Below, piece by piece: positions 28,854 to 38,182 of a stretch of DNA of 64,000 nucleotides. The number at the start of each line of letters is the position of its first letter. The stretch's first letter is position 1. The notes beneath the pieces were generated by a model that was not told the origin of the DNA, made no database searches, and saw nothing but the letters and a program-made list of their open reading frames with translations. The translations under genes were made by a program, and so were the position numbers. The DNA comes from Mycolicibacterium lutetiense (GTDB lineage: Bacteria; Actinomycetota; Actinomycetes; Mycobacteriales; Mycobacteriaceae), in NCBI RefSeq assembly GCF_017876775.1, contig NZ_JAGIOP010000001.1, forward strand, positions 1,178,001-1,242,000, given 5' to 3'.

Positions 28854-29114
28854 TCAGAGCTTGTTCAGCGCCAGAGCGAGGGCCGACTTCTTGTTGGCGG
28901 CCTGGTTGGCGTGGATGACGCCCTTGCTGGCGGCCTTGTCGAGCTGGCGGTTGGTCGACACCAGCAACGCGGCGGCCTTGTCCTTCTCGCCCGCCTCGAC
29001 GGCCTCGCGGAAGCCGCGCACAGCCGTACGCAGCGAAGACCTCACCGACTGGTTACGCAGCCGACGACGCTCGTTGGTGAGGATGCGCTTTTCCTGCGAC
29101 TTGATGTTGGCCAC
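28854..29114 (-). CDS. rpsT: 30S ribosomal protein S20
   Basis: Small-subunit protein that binds 16S rRNA early in assembly. The 86-residue product starts at GTG ([20 protein letters not shown]) and ends in [18 protein letters not shown]. Basic composition and length are typical. It is convergent with holA; the 33-bp gap contains a GAATAGCTATTC palindrome (28827-28838). Corresponds to Rv2412. Confidence 0.97.
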   Translation of the reverse strand: MANIKSQEKRILTNERRRLRNQSVRSSLRTAVRGFREAVEAGEKDKAAALLVSTNRQLDKAASKGVIHANQAANKKSALALALNKL

Positions 29115-29385
29115 GTAAAAATTCCTTCGTAGTTCTCTAGCTGGGGTTACCGAAAGTCTGGGTGCGCACACCCGCACTGCGGGCAGCGACTGTTCAGGTT
29201 ACCAGCGAGGCGTCCGAACTCCCAAAGCGGCGCCGATCGCACCGGGGCTGCCTGCGCTCTGATTCGCCACCTTAATGCCACTGCAATCAGCCTTTGGCCT
29301 GCCGAAACGGACGCGCTGGGCCGGGCATTCATCGATCAGGGCATCTATTCGGGTGAGGCCGCGGATCTCGATGTGGTCGTGGGGA
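29115..29385. other. Intergenic stretch upstream of rpsT without a visible gene
   Basis: This 271-base gap lies between the start of rpsT and the 3' end of the RNase Z-like gene, both on the minus strand. It must carry the rpsT promoter and leader. I found no convincing reading frame. In M. tuberculosis the genes Rv2411c-Rv2408 lie in this interval and are absent here. Confidence 0.6.
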
Positions 29386-30270
29386 TCACCCGGCCGGCTT
29401 GACCCGGCCCGCATCGCGCGGTCCGGCACACATCCCGGGGTGGACCTGTACGCGGTGCAGATCGTCGCCGAGCTCGATCTGCCGGTCGAATTCGGTGGCC
29501 GCCAATGCCCGCCACTGGTCCTCGGTGCCCGGAGCGATGGCCGGTACGTAGTGGGTCAGGATCAGGATGCCCACCCCTGCCCGGGTGGCGGTGGCGGCCG
29601 CCTCTTCCACCGAGGAGTGGTAGTCGCAGATGTCGCGGATCCGTTGCATCGGAAGCTGATTCACGAGGTCTTTGCGAATCACGGTGTGTACCAGGGCCCC
29701 CGCGCCTGCGGCCAGGACATCGAGGCTCTCGCACGGCACGGTGTCGCCGGCCAGTACGACCGACGCTCCGGCATGTTCGACCCGGAACCCGATGGTCGGG
29801 GTCACCGGCCGGTGATCGGTGGGTGCGACCCGGATGTGCACGCCGTCGTGGTCCCACACCGCTCCGTCGGTGTATTCGTGTACCTCCACCGGTGGCGGCC
29901 CCGTGAGGTCGGCGTGATGGGCGATGCGGTAGCCGACGTCGAAACCGAACGCCTTCAGCGTCGCCGCCACGACTTCGGCGGTCCCCGGTGGGCCGATGAT
30001 CGGCAGCGGTGGAGCGTCCGGGGTGAAGGTGCTGACCCAGCGGGTGATGATCACATCGCCCAGGTCGGCGATGTGATCGCTGTGCAGGTGTGTCAGGAGC
30101 AGTGCGCTGAGCTGGTTGGCGCCCAATCCGACTGCCGCCAGTCGTTGTAGGACGCCGCGCCCGCAATCGATCAGGAAGGCCTGATCGCCCGCGCGCGCCA
30201 ACGTGGCCGGTCCGGCCCGCTCCGGATCGGGAATGGGGCTACCGGTGCCGAGCAGTGTGACCTCGATCAT
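29386..30270 (-). CDS. Metallo-beta-lactamase-fold hydrolase, RNase Z-like
   Basis: A 294-residue MBL-fold protein close to RNase Z/ElaC. It begins [20 protein letters not shown], has the zinc motif [11 protein letters not shown] (HxHxDH), [18 protein letters not shown], the metal-bridging Asp in LAGDTVPC, and a C-terminal THYVPA His. The family processes tRNA 3' ends, but members like Rv2407, its counterpart by synteny, are also annotated as arylsulfatase-like. It could be the tRNA enzyme or a paralogue. Divergent from the CBS gene. Confidence 0.88.
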   Translation of the reverse strand: MIEVTLLGTGSPIPDPERAGPATLARAGDQAFLIDCGRGVLQRLAAVGLGANQLSALLLTHLHSDHIADLGDVIITRWVSTFTPDAPPLPIIGPPGTAEVVAATLKAFGFDVGYRIAHHADLTGPPPVEVHEYTDGAVWDHDGVHIRVAPTDHRPVTPTIGFRVEHAGASVVLAGDTVPCESLDVLAAGAGALVHTVIRKDLVNQLPMQRIRDICDYHSSVEEAAATATRAGVGILILTHYVPAIAPGTEDQWRALAATEFDRQIELGDDLHRVQVHPGMCAGPRDAGRVKPAG

Positions 30271-30374
30271 GGCCCCATTCCTACCCCGATCCAGACCGAG
30301 CGGGCGTGGCTTCTTCCTAACTGACGAACACCGCTTTAGCCTGGTGTGAGGTGGATCACGATCGGAGGCTGCCG

Positions 30375-30806
30375 ATGCGAATCGCGGACGTGCTGAAAAA
30401 CAAGGGCACGGCGGTGGTGACGATTTCGCCCGAGACCACGGTGACCGAATTGTTGGCCGGGCTGACCGAGCTGAACATCGGTGCCATGGTGGTGATCGGG
30501 CCGGGCGGCCTGGCCGGCATCGTCTCGGAGCGTGATGTGGTGCGCAAGCTGCACGAAAGGGGCAGCAGCCTGTTGGCGCAGCCCGTGTCGGAGATCATGA
30601 CCACGGTGGTGGCGACCTGTACGCCGCGCGACACCGTCGATCACCTGAGTGCGCTGATGACCGAGAACCGGGTGCGCCATATCCCGGTGCTCGACGGCGG
30701 CCGGCTGGCCGGCATCGTCAGCATCGGCGACATCGTCAAGACCCGGATGGAAGAACTCGAGGCGGAGCAGGAACAGCTGCAGGCCTACATCACCCAGAGT
30801 CGTTGA
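30375..30806 (+). CDS. Tandem CBS-domain protein
   Basis: A 143-residue protein made almost only of two CBS domains ([11 protein letters not shown] ... [11 protein letters not shown] and [14 protein letters not shown] ... [18 protein letters not shown]). These bind adenosine nucleotides as energy or ligand sensors. A short charged helix ([16 protein letters not shown]) ends it. The ATG at 30375 follows GGAGG. Corresponds to Rv2406c. The partner protein is unknown. Confidence 0.93.
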   Translation: MRIADVLKNKGTAVVTISPETTVTELLAGLTELNIGAMVVIGPGGLAGIVSERDVVRKLHERGSSLLAQPVSEIMTTVVATCTPRDTVDHLSALMTENRVRHIPVLDGGRLAGIVSIGDIVKTRMEELEAEQEQLQAYITQSR

Positions 30807-30841
30807 TACACCGGCATTCGTAGTTGTGCGATGGTGGGCGG

Positions 30842-31450
30842 GTGGCTGCCGTCGATGTCCGTCCGCCGAACAAGACTGACGTGAAGCCGCTCGCCGCGGT
30901 GCTGGGCCGAGCCTTCTACGACGACCCGGTGATGTCGTGGATGTTGCCGGACGACCCGCATCGGAGACGGGCGCTGGCCCGGATGTTCGCCACCATGACC
31001 CGCCATCATTTCCTGGCCGCGGGAGGCAGTGAGGTGGCGGTGCGGGCAGGCGTCATCGGCGCGGCGGCACTGTGGGATCCGCCCGGGTGCTGGCGGCACA
31101 CCCCATGGCAGGAGTTGCTGATGATGCCCGGCTTCGCCCGGGCCTTCGGACGCCGGGCCGGTCGGGGTCAGCAGGTCGCCGGGTTGATGAAGAAGCATCA
31201 TCCCGAGGAGCCGCATTGGTACCTCGCGGTGATCGGGAGCGATCCGATGGTCCGCGGCGGTGGTTTCGGGCACGCCCTGATGCGATCGCGTCTCGATCGC
31301 GTCGACGCTGAACATGCGCCGGCCTACCTGGAGTCGAGTAACCCCGACAACGTTCCGTACTACCTGCGTTTCGGGTTCGAGGTCACCGGGGAGATCGTCC
31401 TGCCCGACGGCGGTCCCGTCATGACTGCGATGTGGCGCCGGCCGCGCTGA
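30842..31450 (+). CDS. GNAT family N-acetyltransferase
   Basis: A 202-residue acetyl-CoA-dependent transferase. The GNAT fold shows the N-terminal VRPPNKTDVKPLAAVLGRAFYDDPVMSW, a core strand HWYLAVIGSDPMVRGGGFGHALM carrying the acetyl-CoA loop (RGGGFG), and YLESSNPDNVPYYLRFGFEVTGE. The GTG at 30842 gives VAAVDVRPPNK. The substrate is not predictable. Absent at this position in M. tuberculosis. Confidence 0.85.
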   Translation: MAAVDVRPPNKTDVKPLAAVLGRAFYDDPVMSWMLPDDPHRRRALARMFATMTRHHFLAAGGSEVAVRAGVIGAAALWDPPGCWRHTPWQELLMMPGFARAFGRRAGRGQQVAGLMKKHHPEEPHWYLAVIGSDPMVRGGGFGHALMRSRLDRVDAEHAPAYLESSNPDNVPYYLRFGFEVTGEIVLPDGGPVMTAMWRRPR

Positions 31451-31456
31451 AGCCGG

Positions 31457-32104
31457 TCAGCCCCAGGAGTACTGAGCACGCAGTCGGATTGCGACCGCTT
31501 CGAACCGGCTGCGGTCCAGGATTGCGCCTTCGCGGCGAATGCCTTCCTCCGGCACGTCCAGCACCCGGTCCAGTCGGACCCAGCTCGGCCTGCCCTCGTA
31601 GTCCCAGGAGCCGATCCCGATGCCGATCCAGTCCGGATCGTCTTGGTGGTAGTCCTGGCTGGACAGCATCAGCCCCAGCAGGGTGCGCTGATCGCGGCCC
31701 ACCACCAGGACGGGGCGATCCTTGCCCTGGGTCGGATCGTCCTCATAGACCACCCAGGTCCAGACGATCTCGCCCGGATCGGCCTGCCCGTCCAGATCGG
31801 GGGCGTACACGACTTTGCGGGCTCGATGGGCGGTGGGCACGGTGTGCTTCGACACCGGACGTCCCGCGGTGATCGCCTGCGGCGGCGGGGCTGCGGCGGC
31901 GGCGAGCACCCCCAGGCCCAGCTTGATGCCCTGCTGAAGGCCTTGCTGGATGCCCTGCTGCACCGTCCGCGGCACGTTGTCGGTGGTCTGAAGCTGGCGG
32001 ACGAACTTCGGGGCCTCGTTGAACACCAGGTTCCCGGCGCCGTCCCTGACGTCCTTGAGAACCTGTTGGAACGCCTTCCACTGCGACGCCATGGTGTCGA
32101 GCAT
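31457..32104 (-). CDS. PemK/MazF-fold protein of the Rv2405 type
   Basis: A 215-residue protein. The N-terminal 75 residues are helical and Gln-rich ([16 protein letters not shown]). The C-terminal part resembles the MazF/PemK fold: [31 protein letters not shown] and [11 protein letters not shown]. It is larger than a typical MazF toxin, and no antitoxin gene adjoins, so a free-standing toxin role is doubtful. It is conserved in mycobacteria beside lepA (Rv2405). Start taken at the ATG at 32104; an ATG 12 bases inside is the alternative. Divergent from lepA. Confidence 0.75.
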   Translation of the reverse strand: MLDTMASQWKAFQQVLKDVRDGAGNLVFNEAPKFVRQLQTTDNVPRTVQQGIQQGLQQGIKLGLGVLAAAAAPPPQAITAGRPVSKHTVPTAHRARKVVYAPDLDGQADPGEIVWTWVVYEDDPTQGKDRPVLVVGRDQRTLLGLMLSSQDYHQDDPDWIGIGIGSWDYEGRPSWVRLDRVLDVPEEGIRREGAILDRSRFEAVAIRLRAQYSWG

Positions 32105-32138
32105 ATGCGAGTGGATCCTTGGCGATTGTGTCGCAAGG

Positions 32139-34046
32139 GTGCTTGCTCGATACCCTGGAGACGCACAGCACCTGCTTGACACCCGCGCTCACCAGGAGAT
32201 TCCCATCAGCAGCTTCGCCGACAAGACGTTCACTGCGCCGGCGCAGATCAGGAACTTCTGCATCATCGCCCACATCGACCATGGCAAATCGACGTTGGCG
32301 GACCGGATGCTGCAGCTCACCGGCGTCGTCGACGACCGGTCGATGCGGGCGCAGTACCTGGACCGGATGGATATCGAGCGTGAGCGCGGGATCACCATCA
32401 AGGCGCAGAATGTGCGGTTGCCGTGGGAGTCCAAGGGCGAACAGTTCGTTCTGCACCTGATCGATACCCCCGGCCACGTCGACTTCACCTACGAGGTGTC
32501 CCGGGCCCTGGAGGCCTGTGAGGGTGCGGTGCTCCTGGTCGACGCCGCCCAGGGCATCGAGGCGCAGACGTTGGCCAACCTGTACCTGGCGCTCGATCGG
32601 GACCTGACGGTCATTCCGGTGCTCAACAAGATCGACCTGCCCGCCGCTGATCCGGAGCGCTACGCCGGGGAACTCGCGCACATCATCGGCTGCGAGCCGT
32701 CCGACGTGCTGCGGGTGTCCGGCAAGACCGGCGCCGGCGTGGCCGAGCTGCTCGACGAGGTGGTCCGGCAGGTGCCGGCGCCGACCGGTGATGCCGACGC
32801 TCCCGCCCGGGCGATGATCTTCGACTCGGTCTATGACATCTATCGCGGCGTGGTGACCTACGTACGCGTCGTCGACGGCAGGATCACGCCGCGCGAGAAG
32901 ATCGCGATGATGTCCACCGGCGCCACCCACGAACTGCTCGAGGTGGGCATCGTCTCACCGGACCCGAAGCCCAGCGACGGTCTCGGCGTCGGCGAGGTCG
33001 GCTATCTCATCACGGGTGTGAAGGACGTCCGGCAGTCCAAGGTCGGCGACACCGTGACCACGGCGCGCAAGGGCGCCACCGAGGCGCTGACCGGCTACCG
33101 GGAACCACGGCCGATGGTCTACTCCGGGCTCTACCCGGTCGACGGCTCGGACTATCCGGTGTTGCGCGAGGCGCTGGACAAGTTGCAGCTGAACGACGCC
33201 GCGTTGACCTACGAGCCCGAGACGTCGGTGGCGCTGGGCTTCGGATTCCGCTGCGGCTTCCTCGGCTTGCTGCACATGGAGATCACCCGTGAACGGCTGG
33301 AGCGCGAGTTCAACCTGGACCTGATCTCCACCGCCCCCAACGTGGTGTACCGGGTGATCAAGGACGACGGATCCGAGATCGTCGTGACCAACCCGTCGGA
33401 CTGGCCCGAGGGCAAGGTGCGGGAGGTCTACGAGCCGGTGGTCAAGACCACGGTGATCGCGCCCAGCGAGTTCATCGGCACGATCATGGAGCTGTGCCAG
33501 TCGCGGCGCGGTGAACTGGGCGGCATGGACTACCTCTCACCCGAACGTGTCGAGCTGCGCTACACCATGCCGCTGGGCGAGATCATCTTCGACTTCTTCG
33601 ACTCGCTGAAGTCCCGCACCCGTGGTTACGCCAGCCTTGACTACGAGGAGGCCGGCGAGCAGCAGGCCGACCTGGTCAAGGTCGACATCCTGCTCCAGGG
33701 TGAGGCCGTGGACGCGTTCAGCGCCATCGTCCACAAGGATTCTGCGGCGGCCTACGGCAACAAGATGACCACCAAGCTCAAGGAGCTCATCCCTCGTCAG
33801 CAGTTCGAGGTTCCGGTCCAGGCTGCGATCGGCGCGAAAATCATTGCCCGCGAGAACATCCGGGCGATCCGGAAGGACGTGCTATCCAAGTGCTACGGCG
33901 GTGACATCACCCGTAAGCGCAAGCTGCTGGAGAAGCAGAAAGAGGGCAAGAAGCGCATGAAGACCATTGGTCGCGTGGAGGTTCCTCAGGAGGCGTTCGT
34001 CGCGGCCCTGTCCACCGACGCGGCCTCGGACAAGCCCAAGAAGTAG
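32139..34046 (+). CDS. lepA: Elongation factor 4 (LepA)
   Basis: Ribosome-dependent GTPase that back-translocates or aids initiation under stress. G1 is AHIDHGKST, switch region [11 protein letters not shown]3 DTPGHVDF, G4 NKIDLP. The EF-G-like domains III-V and the LepA-specific C-terminus ([21 protein letters not shown]) follow. About 635 residues if the GTG at 32139 is used. The start is uncertain: in-frame ATG at 32091 overlaps the divergent gene, and a clear AGGAG (32194-32198) is followed after 6 bases by ATC (32205), not ATG or GTG. Corresponds to Rv2404c. Confidence 0.93.
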   Translation: MLARYPGDAQHLLDTRAHQEIPISSFADKTFTAPAQIRNFCIIAHIDHGKSTLADRMLQLTGVVDDRSMRAQYLDRMDIERERGITIKAQNVRLPWESKGEQFVLHLIDTPGHVDFTYEVSRALEACEGAVLLVDAAQGIEAQTLANLYLALDRDLTVIPVLNKIDLPAADPERYAGELAHIIGCEPSDVLRVSGKTGAGVAELLDEVVRQVPAPTGDADAPARAMIFDSVYDIYRGVVTYVRVVDGRITPREKIAMMSTGATHELLEVGIVSPDPKPSDGLGVGEVGYLITGVKDVRQSKVGDTVTTARKGATEALTGYREPRPMVYSGLYPVDGSDYPVLREALDKLQLNDAALTYEPETSVALGFGFRCGFLGLLHMEITRERLEREFNLDLISTAPNVVYRVIKDDGSEIVVTNPSDWPEGKVREVYEPVVKTTVIAPSEFIGTIMELCQSRRGELGGMDYLSPERVELRYTMPLGEIIFDFFDSLKSRTRGYASLDYEEAGEQQADLVKVDILLQGEAVDAFSAIVHKDSAAAYGNKMTTKLKELIPRQQFEVPVQAAIGAKIIARENIRAIRKDVLSKCYGGDITRKRKLLEKQKEGKKRMKTIGRVEVPQEAFVAALSTDAASDKPKK

Positions 34047-34072
34047 TCGGGACCCGGCATGGGGTGGCCGCG

Positions 34073-34627
34073 GTGAGCGAGCAAGACCGCATCCGTTGGG
34101 ACGCGGCGTATTCCGACCACGAGTCGGTTGCCGCGCCGGCTCTGCCGCAGGCCTTCGTCGGCCTCACTGACCGGTTTCCGGTGACCGGTTCTGCCCTCGA
34201 TGTCGCGTGCGGCACCGGCCGGGGTTCGGTGTGGCTGGCTCAGCGCGGGCTGGCCGTCTGGGGGCTCGACGTGTCCGCCGTGGCGATCACCGAGGCGAGG
34301 CAGGCCGCCGCACGCCACGGGGTGGCAGAGCGCTGCCGTTTCGATGTCGCCGATCTCGACGAAGGTCTGCCGGCCGGACTGCCGGTCGACGTGGTGTTGT
34401 GCCATCGCTTCCGTGACCCTGGGCTCTACTCGTCCCTGGCCGCCCGGCTACGACCGGGCGGCCTGCTGGCCATCTGTGTGCTCAGTGAGGTCGGCGCGGA
34501 GCCGGGCCGATTCCGGGCCGTTCCGGGTGAGCTCGAGGCGGCCTTTGCCGGTCTGGAGACCCTGGGTGCGGCCGAGGGGGACGGCCAGGCCTGGCTGGTG
34601 GCCCGGGCACCCGCTACTGCGCGTTGA
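34073..34627 (+). CDS. Class I SAM-dependent methyltransferase
   Basis: A 184-residue methyltransferase of the UbiE/TehB-like kind. The SAM-binding glycine motif is ALDVACGTGRGSVWLAQRG near residue 40. WGLDVSAVAITEARQAA and FDVADLDEGLP follow. The GTG at 34073 (VSEQDRIRWDAAYSDHE) follows a GG-rich stretch 26 bases after lepA. The substrate is unknown; no neighbour suggests one. Confidence 0.85.
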   Translation: MSEQDRIRWDAAYSDHESVAAPALPQAFVGLTDRFPVTGSALDVACGTGRGSVWLAQRGLAVWGLDVSAVAITEARQAAARHGVAERCRFDVADLDEGLPAGLPVDVVLCHRFRDPGLYSSLAARLRPGGLLAICVLSEVGAEPGRFRAVPGELEAAFAGLETLGAAEGDGQAWLVARAPATAR

Positions 34628-34892
34628 CGGGTACCCGTCGGGCCTGTGCCAGCAGTTCACCCCAGGCGTTGAACGCTTCGGCGTACTCGGCCGAGGTGCC
34701 CGAGCTGCCACCGGCGAGGTCGACCAAAGCCTTTGCGATGCTGCCGATTCCGATGCCGGTGCGCTGCATCACCCTTACCAGCTCGGCGAACGCCTGATCC
34801 GGCGCGCAACCGCGCAGGGCGACCAGAACACCGATCGCCACGTCGATCTTGATGCGTGAAGTGTCGTCTGCACGGAGGCGGTTGTAGCTCAT
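34614..34892 (-). CDS. Minimal ANTAR-domain protein
   Basis: A 92-residue protein consisting almost only of an ANTAR-type three-helix domain (RIKIDVAIGVLVALRGCAPDQAF, then ELVRVMQRTG). ANTAR domains bind dual hexaloop RNA and prevent termination. Usually they are fused to a GAF or receiver domain, which is missing here. The ATG at 34892 gives MSYNRLRADDTS; longer frames run into the divergent lipoprotein gene. Its stop overlaps the end of the methyltransferase gene by 14 bases. The regulated transcript is unknown. Confidence 0.72.
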   Translation of the reverse strand: MSYNRLRADDTSRIKIDVAIGVLVALRGCAPDQAFAELVRVMQRTGIGIGSIAKALVDLAGGSSGTSAEYAEAFNAWGELLAQARRVPVNAQ

Positions 34893-34986
34893 GGCCTGAT
34901 GGTGCTCGCTCTGTATCGGCGGATCCAGAGATCCGCGCACGGTGATTGTGTCCGGAGGGGTGGCTTCGGTCGGCGACAATAGCCGT

Positions 34987-35688
34987 ATGTCCTGCCGAAC
35001 CGTGATGGTTGCTCTGGTCGCCGTGTCACTGCTGACGGCAGGATGCGCACAGATGGTCGACGGCCGTCCCCTGAGGGCGCAGGACTCCGTTCCGGTGGTC
35101 GACGAAACCCTCACCGATTCCGGACTCGAGGATCTCCTGGTGTCGCCCGAGGAAGCCGGCGAGATCATCGGTGTGGCGGGACTGGAACCCATGGAATTTC
35201 GCGACATCAGCGACACGTTGAACGTCAACAGCAACAGATTGTCTGAGGAGGATTGCCGCGCAGTGGTTTTCGGGGCACAGGAGGCGGTATACGCGGATTC
35301 GGGATGGACCGGGGTGCGTGATCAGGTGCTGACTACGCCGAAATCCAGACAGAGCGTGGAACAGACGGTGGTGCTGTATCCGTCGGACGATGAGGCTCGC
35401 GGATTCTTCGACTCGGCGAGGCAATCGTGGCAGGCATGTGCCGGACGCACCATCTCCGTCGGTACCGGACGTTTGATGACGCACTGGGATATCGCCGATG
35501 TCGTCGCCGAGGAGTCCCTGTTCACCCAGTTCTCGACCGAACAGCAACAGCCCGAGTGGCCGTGCGATCACGCGCTGGCGGTGGCCTCCAACGTCGTCTT
35601 CGAAACCTGGGCGTGCGGAGTGGGCATCGGTGGCAACCAGGCAGCCGCCCTCGCACTGCGCATGGCAGACAAGGCGGCCGCTCAGTAG
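34987..35688 (+). CDS. lppR: LppR-like lipoprotein with PknH extracellular-type domain
   Basis: A 233-residue predicted lipoprotein. A short hydrophobic signal (VMVALVAVSLLTAGC) with lipobox LTAGC places the acylated Cys near residue 20. The rest matches the extracellular sensor fold of the Ser/Thr kinase PknH: VSPEEAGEIIGVAGL, paired cysteines around EEDCRAVV, SWQACAGRTI and WPCDHALAVASNVVFETWACG. The position between lepA and the trehalase-type gene agrees with lppR (Rv2403c). Function is unknown; ligand binding at the cell surface is inferred. Start at 34987 because the signal peptide begins there. Confidence 0.85.
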   Translation: MSCRTVMVALVAVSLLTAGCAQMVDGRPLRAQDSVPVVDETLTDSGLEDLLVSPEEAGEIIGVAGLEPMEFRDISDTLNVNSNRLSEEDCRAVVFGAQEAVYADSGWTGVRDQVLTTPKSRQSVEQTVVLYPSDDEARGFFDSARQSWQACAGRTISVGTGRLMTHWDIADVVAEESLFTQFSTEQQQPEWPCDHALAVASNVVFETWACGVGIGGNQAAALALRMADKAAAQ

Positions 35689-35692
35689 CCGG

Positions 35693-37723
35693 CTACATCG
35701 GCGCGTTGGCGGGCTGGAAGACCCCGGAACTGTCGGACTCCTCCTCGGCGCGGATGACGTGCACCACGGCGTTGATCAGGGCCAGGTGAGTGAACGCCTG
35801 CGGGAAGTTGCCCAGGTGGCGGCCGGTGCGCGGCTCGATCTCCTCGGCATACAGGTGTAGCGGGCTGGCGAACGAGAGCAACCGCTCCAGCAGGTGCTTG
35901 GCCCGGCTCACCTCACCGATCTCGACGAGTGCCGACACCAGCCAGAACGAGCAGATGGTGAAGGTGCCTTCTTCACCGGACAGGCCGTCGTCGGTCTCAT
36001 GGACCCGGTATCGCAACACCAGGCCGTCCTCGGTGAGTTCGTCGGCGATGGCCAGCACCGTGGCCCGCACCCGCGGGTCATCGGAGGGCAGGAACCGTGT
36101 CAACACCGCCAGCAGCAGCGAAGCGTCCAGCGCGTCGTCGCCGTAGCGCTGGGTCAGCACACCGCGGGAATCGACGCCGCGGGCCAGGATGTCGGCCTTG
36201 ATCTCCTCGGCGGTAGCGCGCCACTGCTGCGCGTAACTCTTCTCGCCCTGCAGCTCGGCCAGCTTCGATCCACGGTCCAGCGCCACCCAGCACATGATCT
36301 TGCTGGACGTGAAGTGCTGCGGTTCGCCGCGCACCTCCCAGATTCCGCGGTCGGGTTCCTTCCAGTGCTTGATGGCTTCCTCGACCTGATTCTTCAGCAC
36401 CGGCCACAGCGCCTCGGGGATCTGCTCGCGCGACCTCGCGTGCAGGTACACCGAATCGAGCATCGTGCCCCAGATGTCGTGCTGCATCTGGTTGTAGGCG
36501 CCGTTGCCGATCCGCACCGGCCGGGCGTTGTCATAGCCGGAGAGGTGGTGCAGTTCTTCTTCGACGAGGCTGCGTTCACCGCCGACGCCGTACATCACCT
36601 GCAGCGGGTGGCGTTCGCCGTTGTTCGCACCCGACACGTCGGCGATGAACGAGAAGAAATCGTCGGCTTCCCGGTCGAGCCCGAGGGTGTACAAACCCCA
36701 CAACGCGAAGGTGGAGTCTCGGATCCACGAGTAGCGGTAGTCCCAGTTGCGTTCGCCCTGAGGGGTTTCCGGCAGTGACGTGGTGGGGGCGGCCAACAGT
36801 GCGCCGGTCGGCGAGTAGGTCAGTCCCTTGAGTGTCAGCGCGCTGCGCTGCAGGTACGACCGCCAGGGGTGGTCGGGGAAGTCGCCGATGTTGATCCACT
36901 GCCGCCACGACTCACTGGTCGTCCACATCTTGTCCGAGGCCTCTTCGAAGGTCTGCGGTGCGGGATGTTTGGACCAGCTCAGCGCGACGAACACGTTGTC
37001 GCCCTCGGTGAGCCGGGTGCGGGCACGTGCCTCGCGACCCTCGATGCCGATCCGCAGGTTCGTGGTGAGCCGCATCGTGGGGTGCGAATCCGGGTTGCGG
37101 CTGGCGCGGGCGATGGCCTCGCCGTAGGCCGGGCCGGAGTACTCCCACGATGCGCTGACGCGGTGGTAGTCGAACGCCGGCTCACAGTTCATCACCAGTT
37201 CGACGGTGCCGCTGACACAACGCACGGTGCGCAGCAGGATGTGCTCGGCGTCCCAGTCCATCGGGGTGCGCCGGTGCGTGCGTGAACGGGTGTCGAGGTC
37301 ATGCCACGGACCCATCACCAGCGCGTCGCGCACGATCAGCCAGCCGGTGTGGGTCTGCCAGGTGGTCTCCAGGATCAGGCTGCCCGGCAGGTAGCGCCGC
37401 GCCGACGGGACGGTCACACCGTAGGGGCCGAGCCGGAAGTGGCCCGCATTGCGGTCCAGGATTGCGCCGAACACGCTGGGGGAGTCGGGCCGCGGTACGC
37501 ACAGCCACTCCACCGACCCGGCCGAGGAGATCAGGCAGGTGTTCTCGCAGTCGGACAGGAAGCCGTAGTCGGCGATCGGCGGGAACGGGTTCCGCAGCGA
37601 CGCGCCCGGCGAGTAGGGCACCGGGGCGGTCGCCGCCAGCGGCGCTTCGGGTGCCTTCGGAGTATCACGAGTCTTGTCGAGTGCCGCGACGACATCCGTG
37701 GGCTCGGTGTGTTGCAGAACCAT
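35693..37723 (-). CDS. GH15-family trehalase-type glycosidase
   Basis: A 676-residue intracellular glucoamylase-family (GH15) enzyme. The N-terminal beta-sandwich domain (ADYGFLSDCENTCLISSAGSVEW) is followed by an alpha/alpha barrel with GERNWDYRYSWIRDSTFALWG, carrying the conserved substrate-binding Arg/Asp. The acid/base region shows FTICSFWLVSALVEIGE and AEEIEPRTGRHLGNFPQAFTHLALI. The mycobacterial counterpart Rv2402 is a phosphate-dependent trehalase. Start taken at the ATG at 37723; a GTG lies two codons upstream. Convergent with lppR. Confidence 0.9.
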   Translation of the reverse strand: MVLQHTEPTDVVAALDKTRDTPKAPEAPLAATAPVPYSPGASLRNPFPPIADYGFLSDCENTCLISSAGSVEWLCVPRPDSPSVFGAILDRNAGHFRLGPYGVTVPSARRYLPGSLILETTWQTHTGWLIVRDALVMGPWHDLDTRSRTHRRTPMDWDAEHILLRTVRCVSGTVELVMNCEPAFDYHRVSASWEYSGPAYGEAIARASRNPDSHPTMRLTTNLRIGIEGREARARTRLTEGDNVFVALSWSKHPAPQTFEEASDKMWTTSESWRQWINIGDFPDHPWRSYLQRSALTLKGLTYSPTGALLAAPTTSLPETPQGERNWDYRYSWIRDSTFALWGLYTLGLDREADDFFSFIADVSGANNGERHPLQVMYGVGGERSLVEEELHHLSGYDNARPVRIGNGAYNQMQHDIWGTMLDSVYLHARSREQIPEALWPVLKNQVEEAIKHWKEPDRGIWEVRGEPQHFTSSKIMCWVALDRGSKLAELQGEKSYAQQWRATAEEIKADILARGVDSRGVLTQRYGDDALDASLLLAVLTRFLPSDDPRVRATVLAIADELTEDGLVLRYRVHETDDGLSGEEGTFTICSFWLVSALVEIGEVSRAKHLLERLLSFASPLHLYAEEIEPRTGRHLGNFPQAFTHLALINAVVHVIRAEEESDSSGVFQPANAPM

Positions 37724-37838
37724 CCGCACATCATCATCTGCGGATACAGGTGCCGTCTACCCGTGACACGCGTGTCGGACGTTACGGGTGCGACGGGATG
37801 AACACAGGGCGCCGTCGGCGATCGCCTAGGCTTGCCCC

Positions 37839-38042
37839 ATGGCGGCAATCCTGAACTGGTGGGACGGCGTCGAACTGTGGCTCACCGGGCTGCCGTTCGT
37901 CGTGCAGACCGCGGTGGTGATGCCGGTGGTGTTGGCGTTGGCCTATGGCAGCGCGGTGGTGCTCGACGGCACGCTGGGCTGGGGAATCACGGGGTTGCGG
38001 CGGTTGCGCCACGCCCCGGCGGACGAAGTGGGAGCCGAATGA
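37839..38042 (+). CDS. Small membrane protein, 67 residues
   Basis: Begins MAAILNWWDGVELWLTG and has one hydrophobic segment (VVQTAVVMPVVLALAYGSAVVL), then a basic tail ending DEVGAE. Conserved small membrane genes occur here in mycobacteria (Rv2401A region). The stop overlaps the ATG of a 28-residue peptide gene (ATGA). It could be a regulator of the neighbouring sulfate importer or independent of it; nothing in the sequence decides. Confidence 0.72.
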   Translation: MAAILNWWDGVELWLTGLPFVVQTAVVMPVVLALAYGSAVVLDGTLGWGITGLRRLRHAPADEVGAE

Positions 38043-38125
38043 ACGGTATGCCGCGCTCACGTGTCACTTTGATCTTGGTCTTGCTGGTCGTCCTGGTCAT
38101 CGTGATGTGGTGGTTCACCCGCTGA
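38039..38125 (+). CDS. 28-residue transmembrane peptide
   Basis: Starts at the ATG overlapping the preceding stop. The product is a short basic start (MNGMPRSR), one hydrophobic helix (VTLILVLLVVLVIVMWWF) and a final TR. The overlap and the clean single-helix architecture argue that it is translated, coupled to the 67-residue gene. No function can be assigned. Confidence 0.6.
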   Translation: MNGMPRSRVTLILVLLVVLVIVMWWFTR

Positions 38126-38169
38126 CTCCAGGCCCCGAATGCTCAACGGGCGCGACGCCGGAATTCTGA

Positions 38170-38175
38170 TATTGT
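38170..38175 (+). promoter_or_regulatory. -10 element for a leaderless polycysteine frame
   Basis: TATTGT (38170-38175) ends 7 bases before the ATG at 38183. That spacing would place the transcription start on the initiation codon, the pattern of mycobacterial leaderless transcripts. Confidence 0.55.
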
Positions 38176-38182
38176 TCCCGCC

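Noticed and set aside
31457..32104. The MazF-fold protein as a toxin-antitoxin system
   Set aside because: No antitoxin frame adjoins it, the protein has a long N-terminal extension, and it is conserved as a single gene next to lepA.
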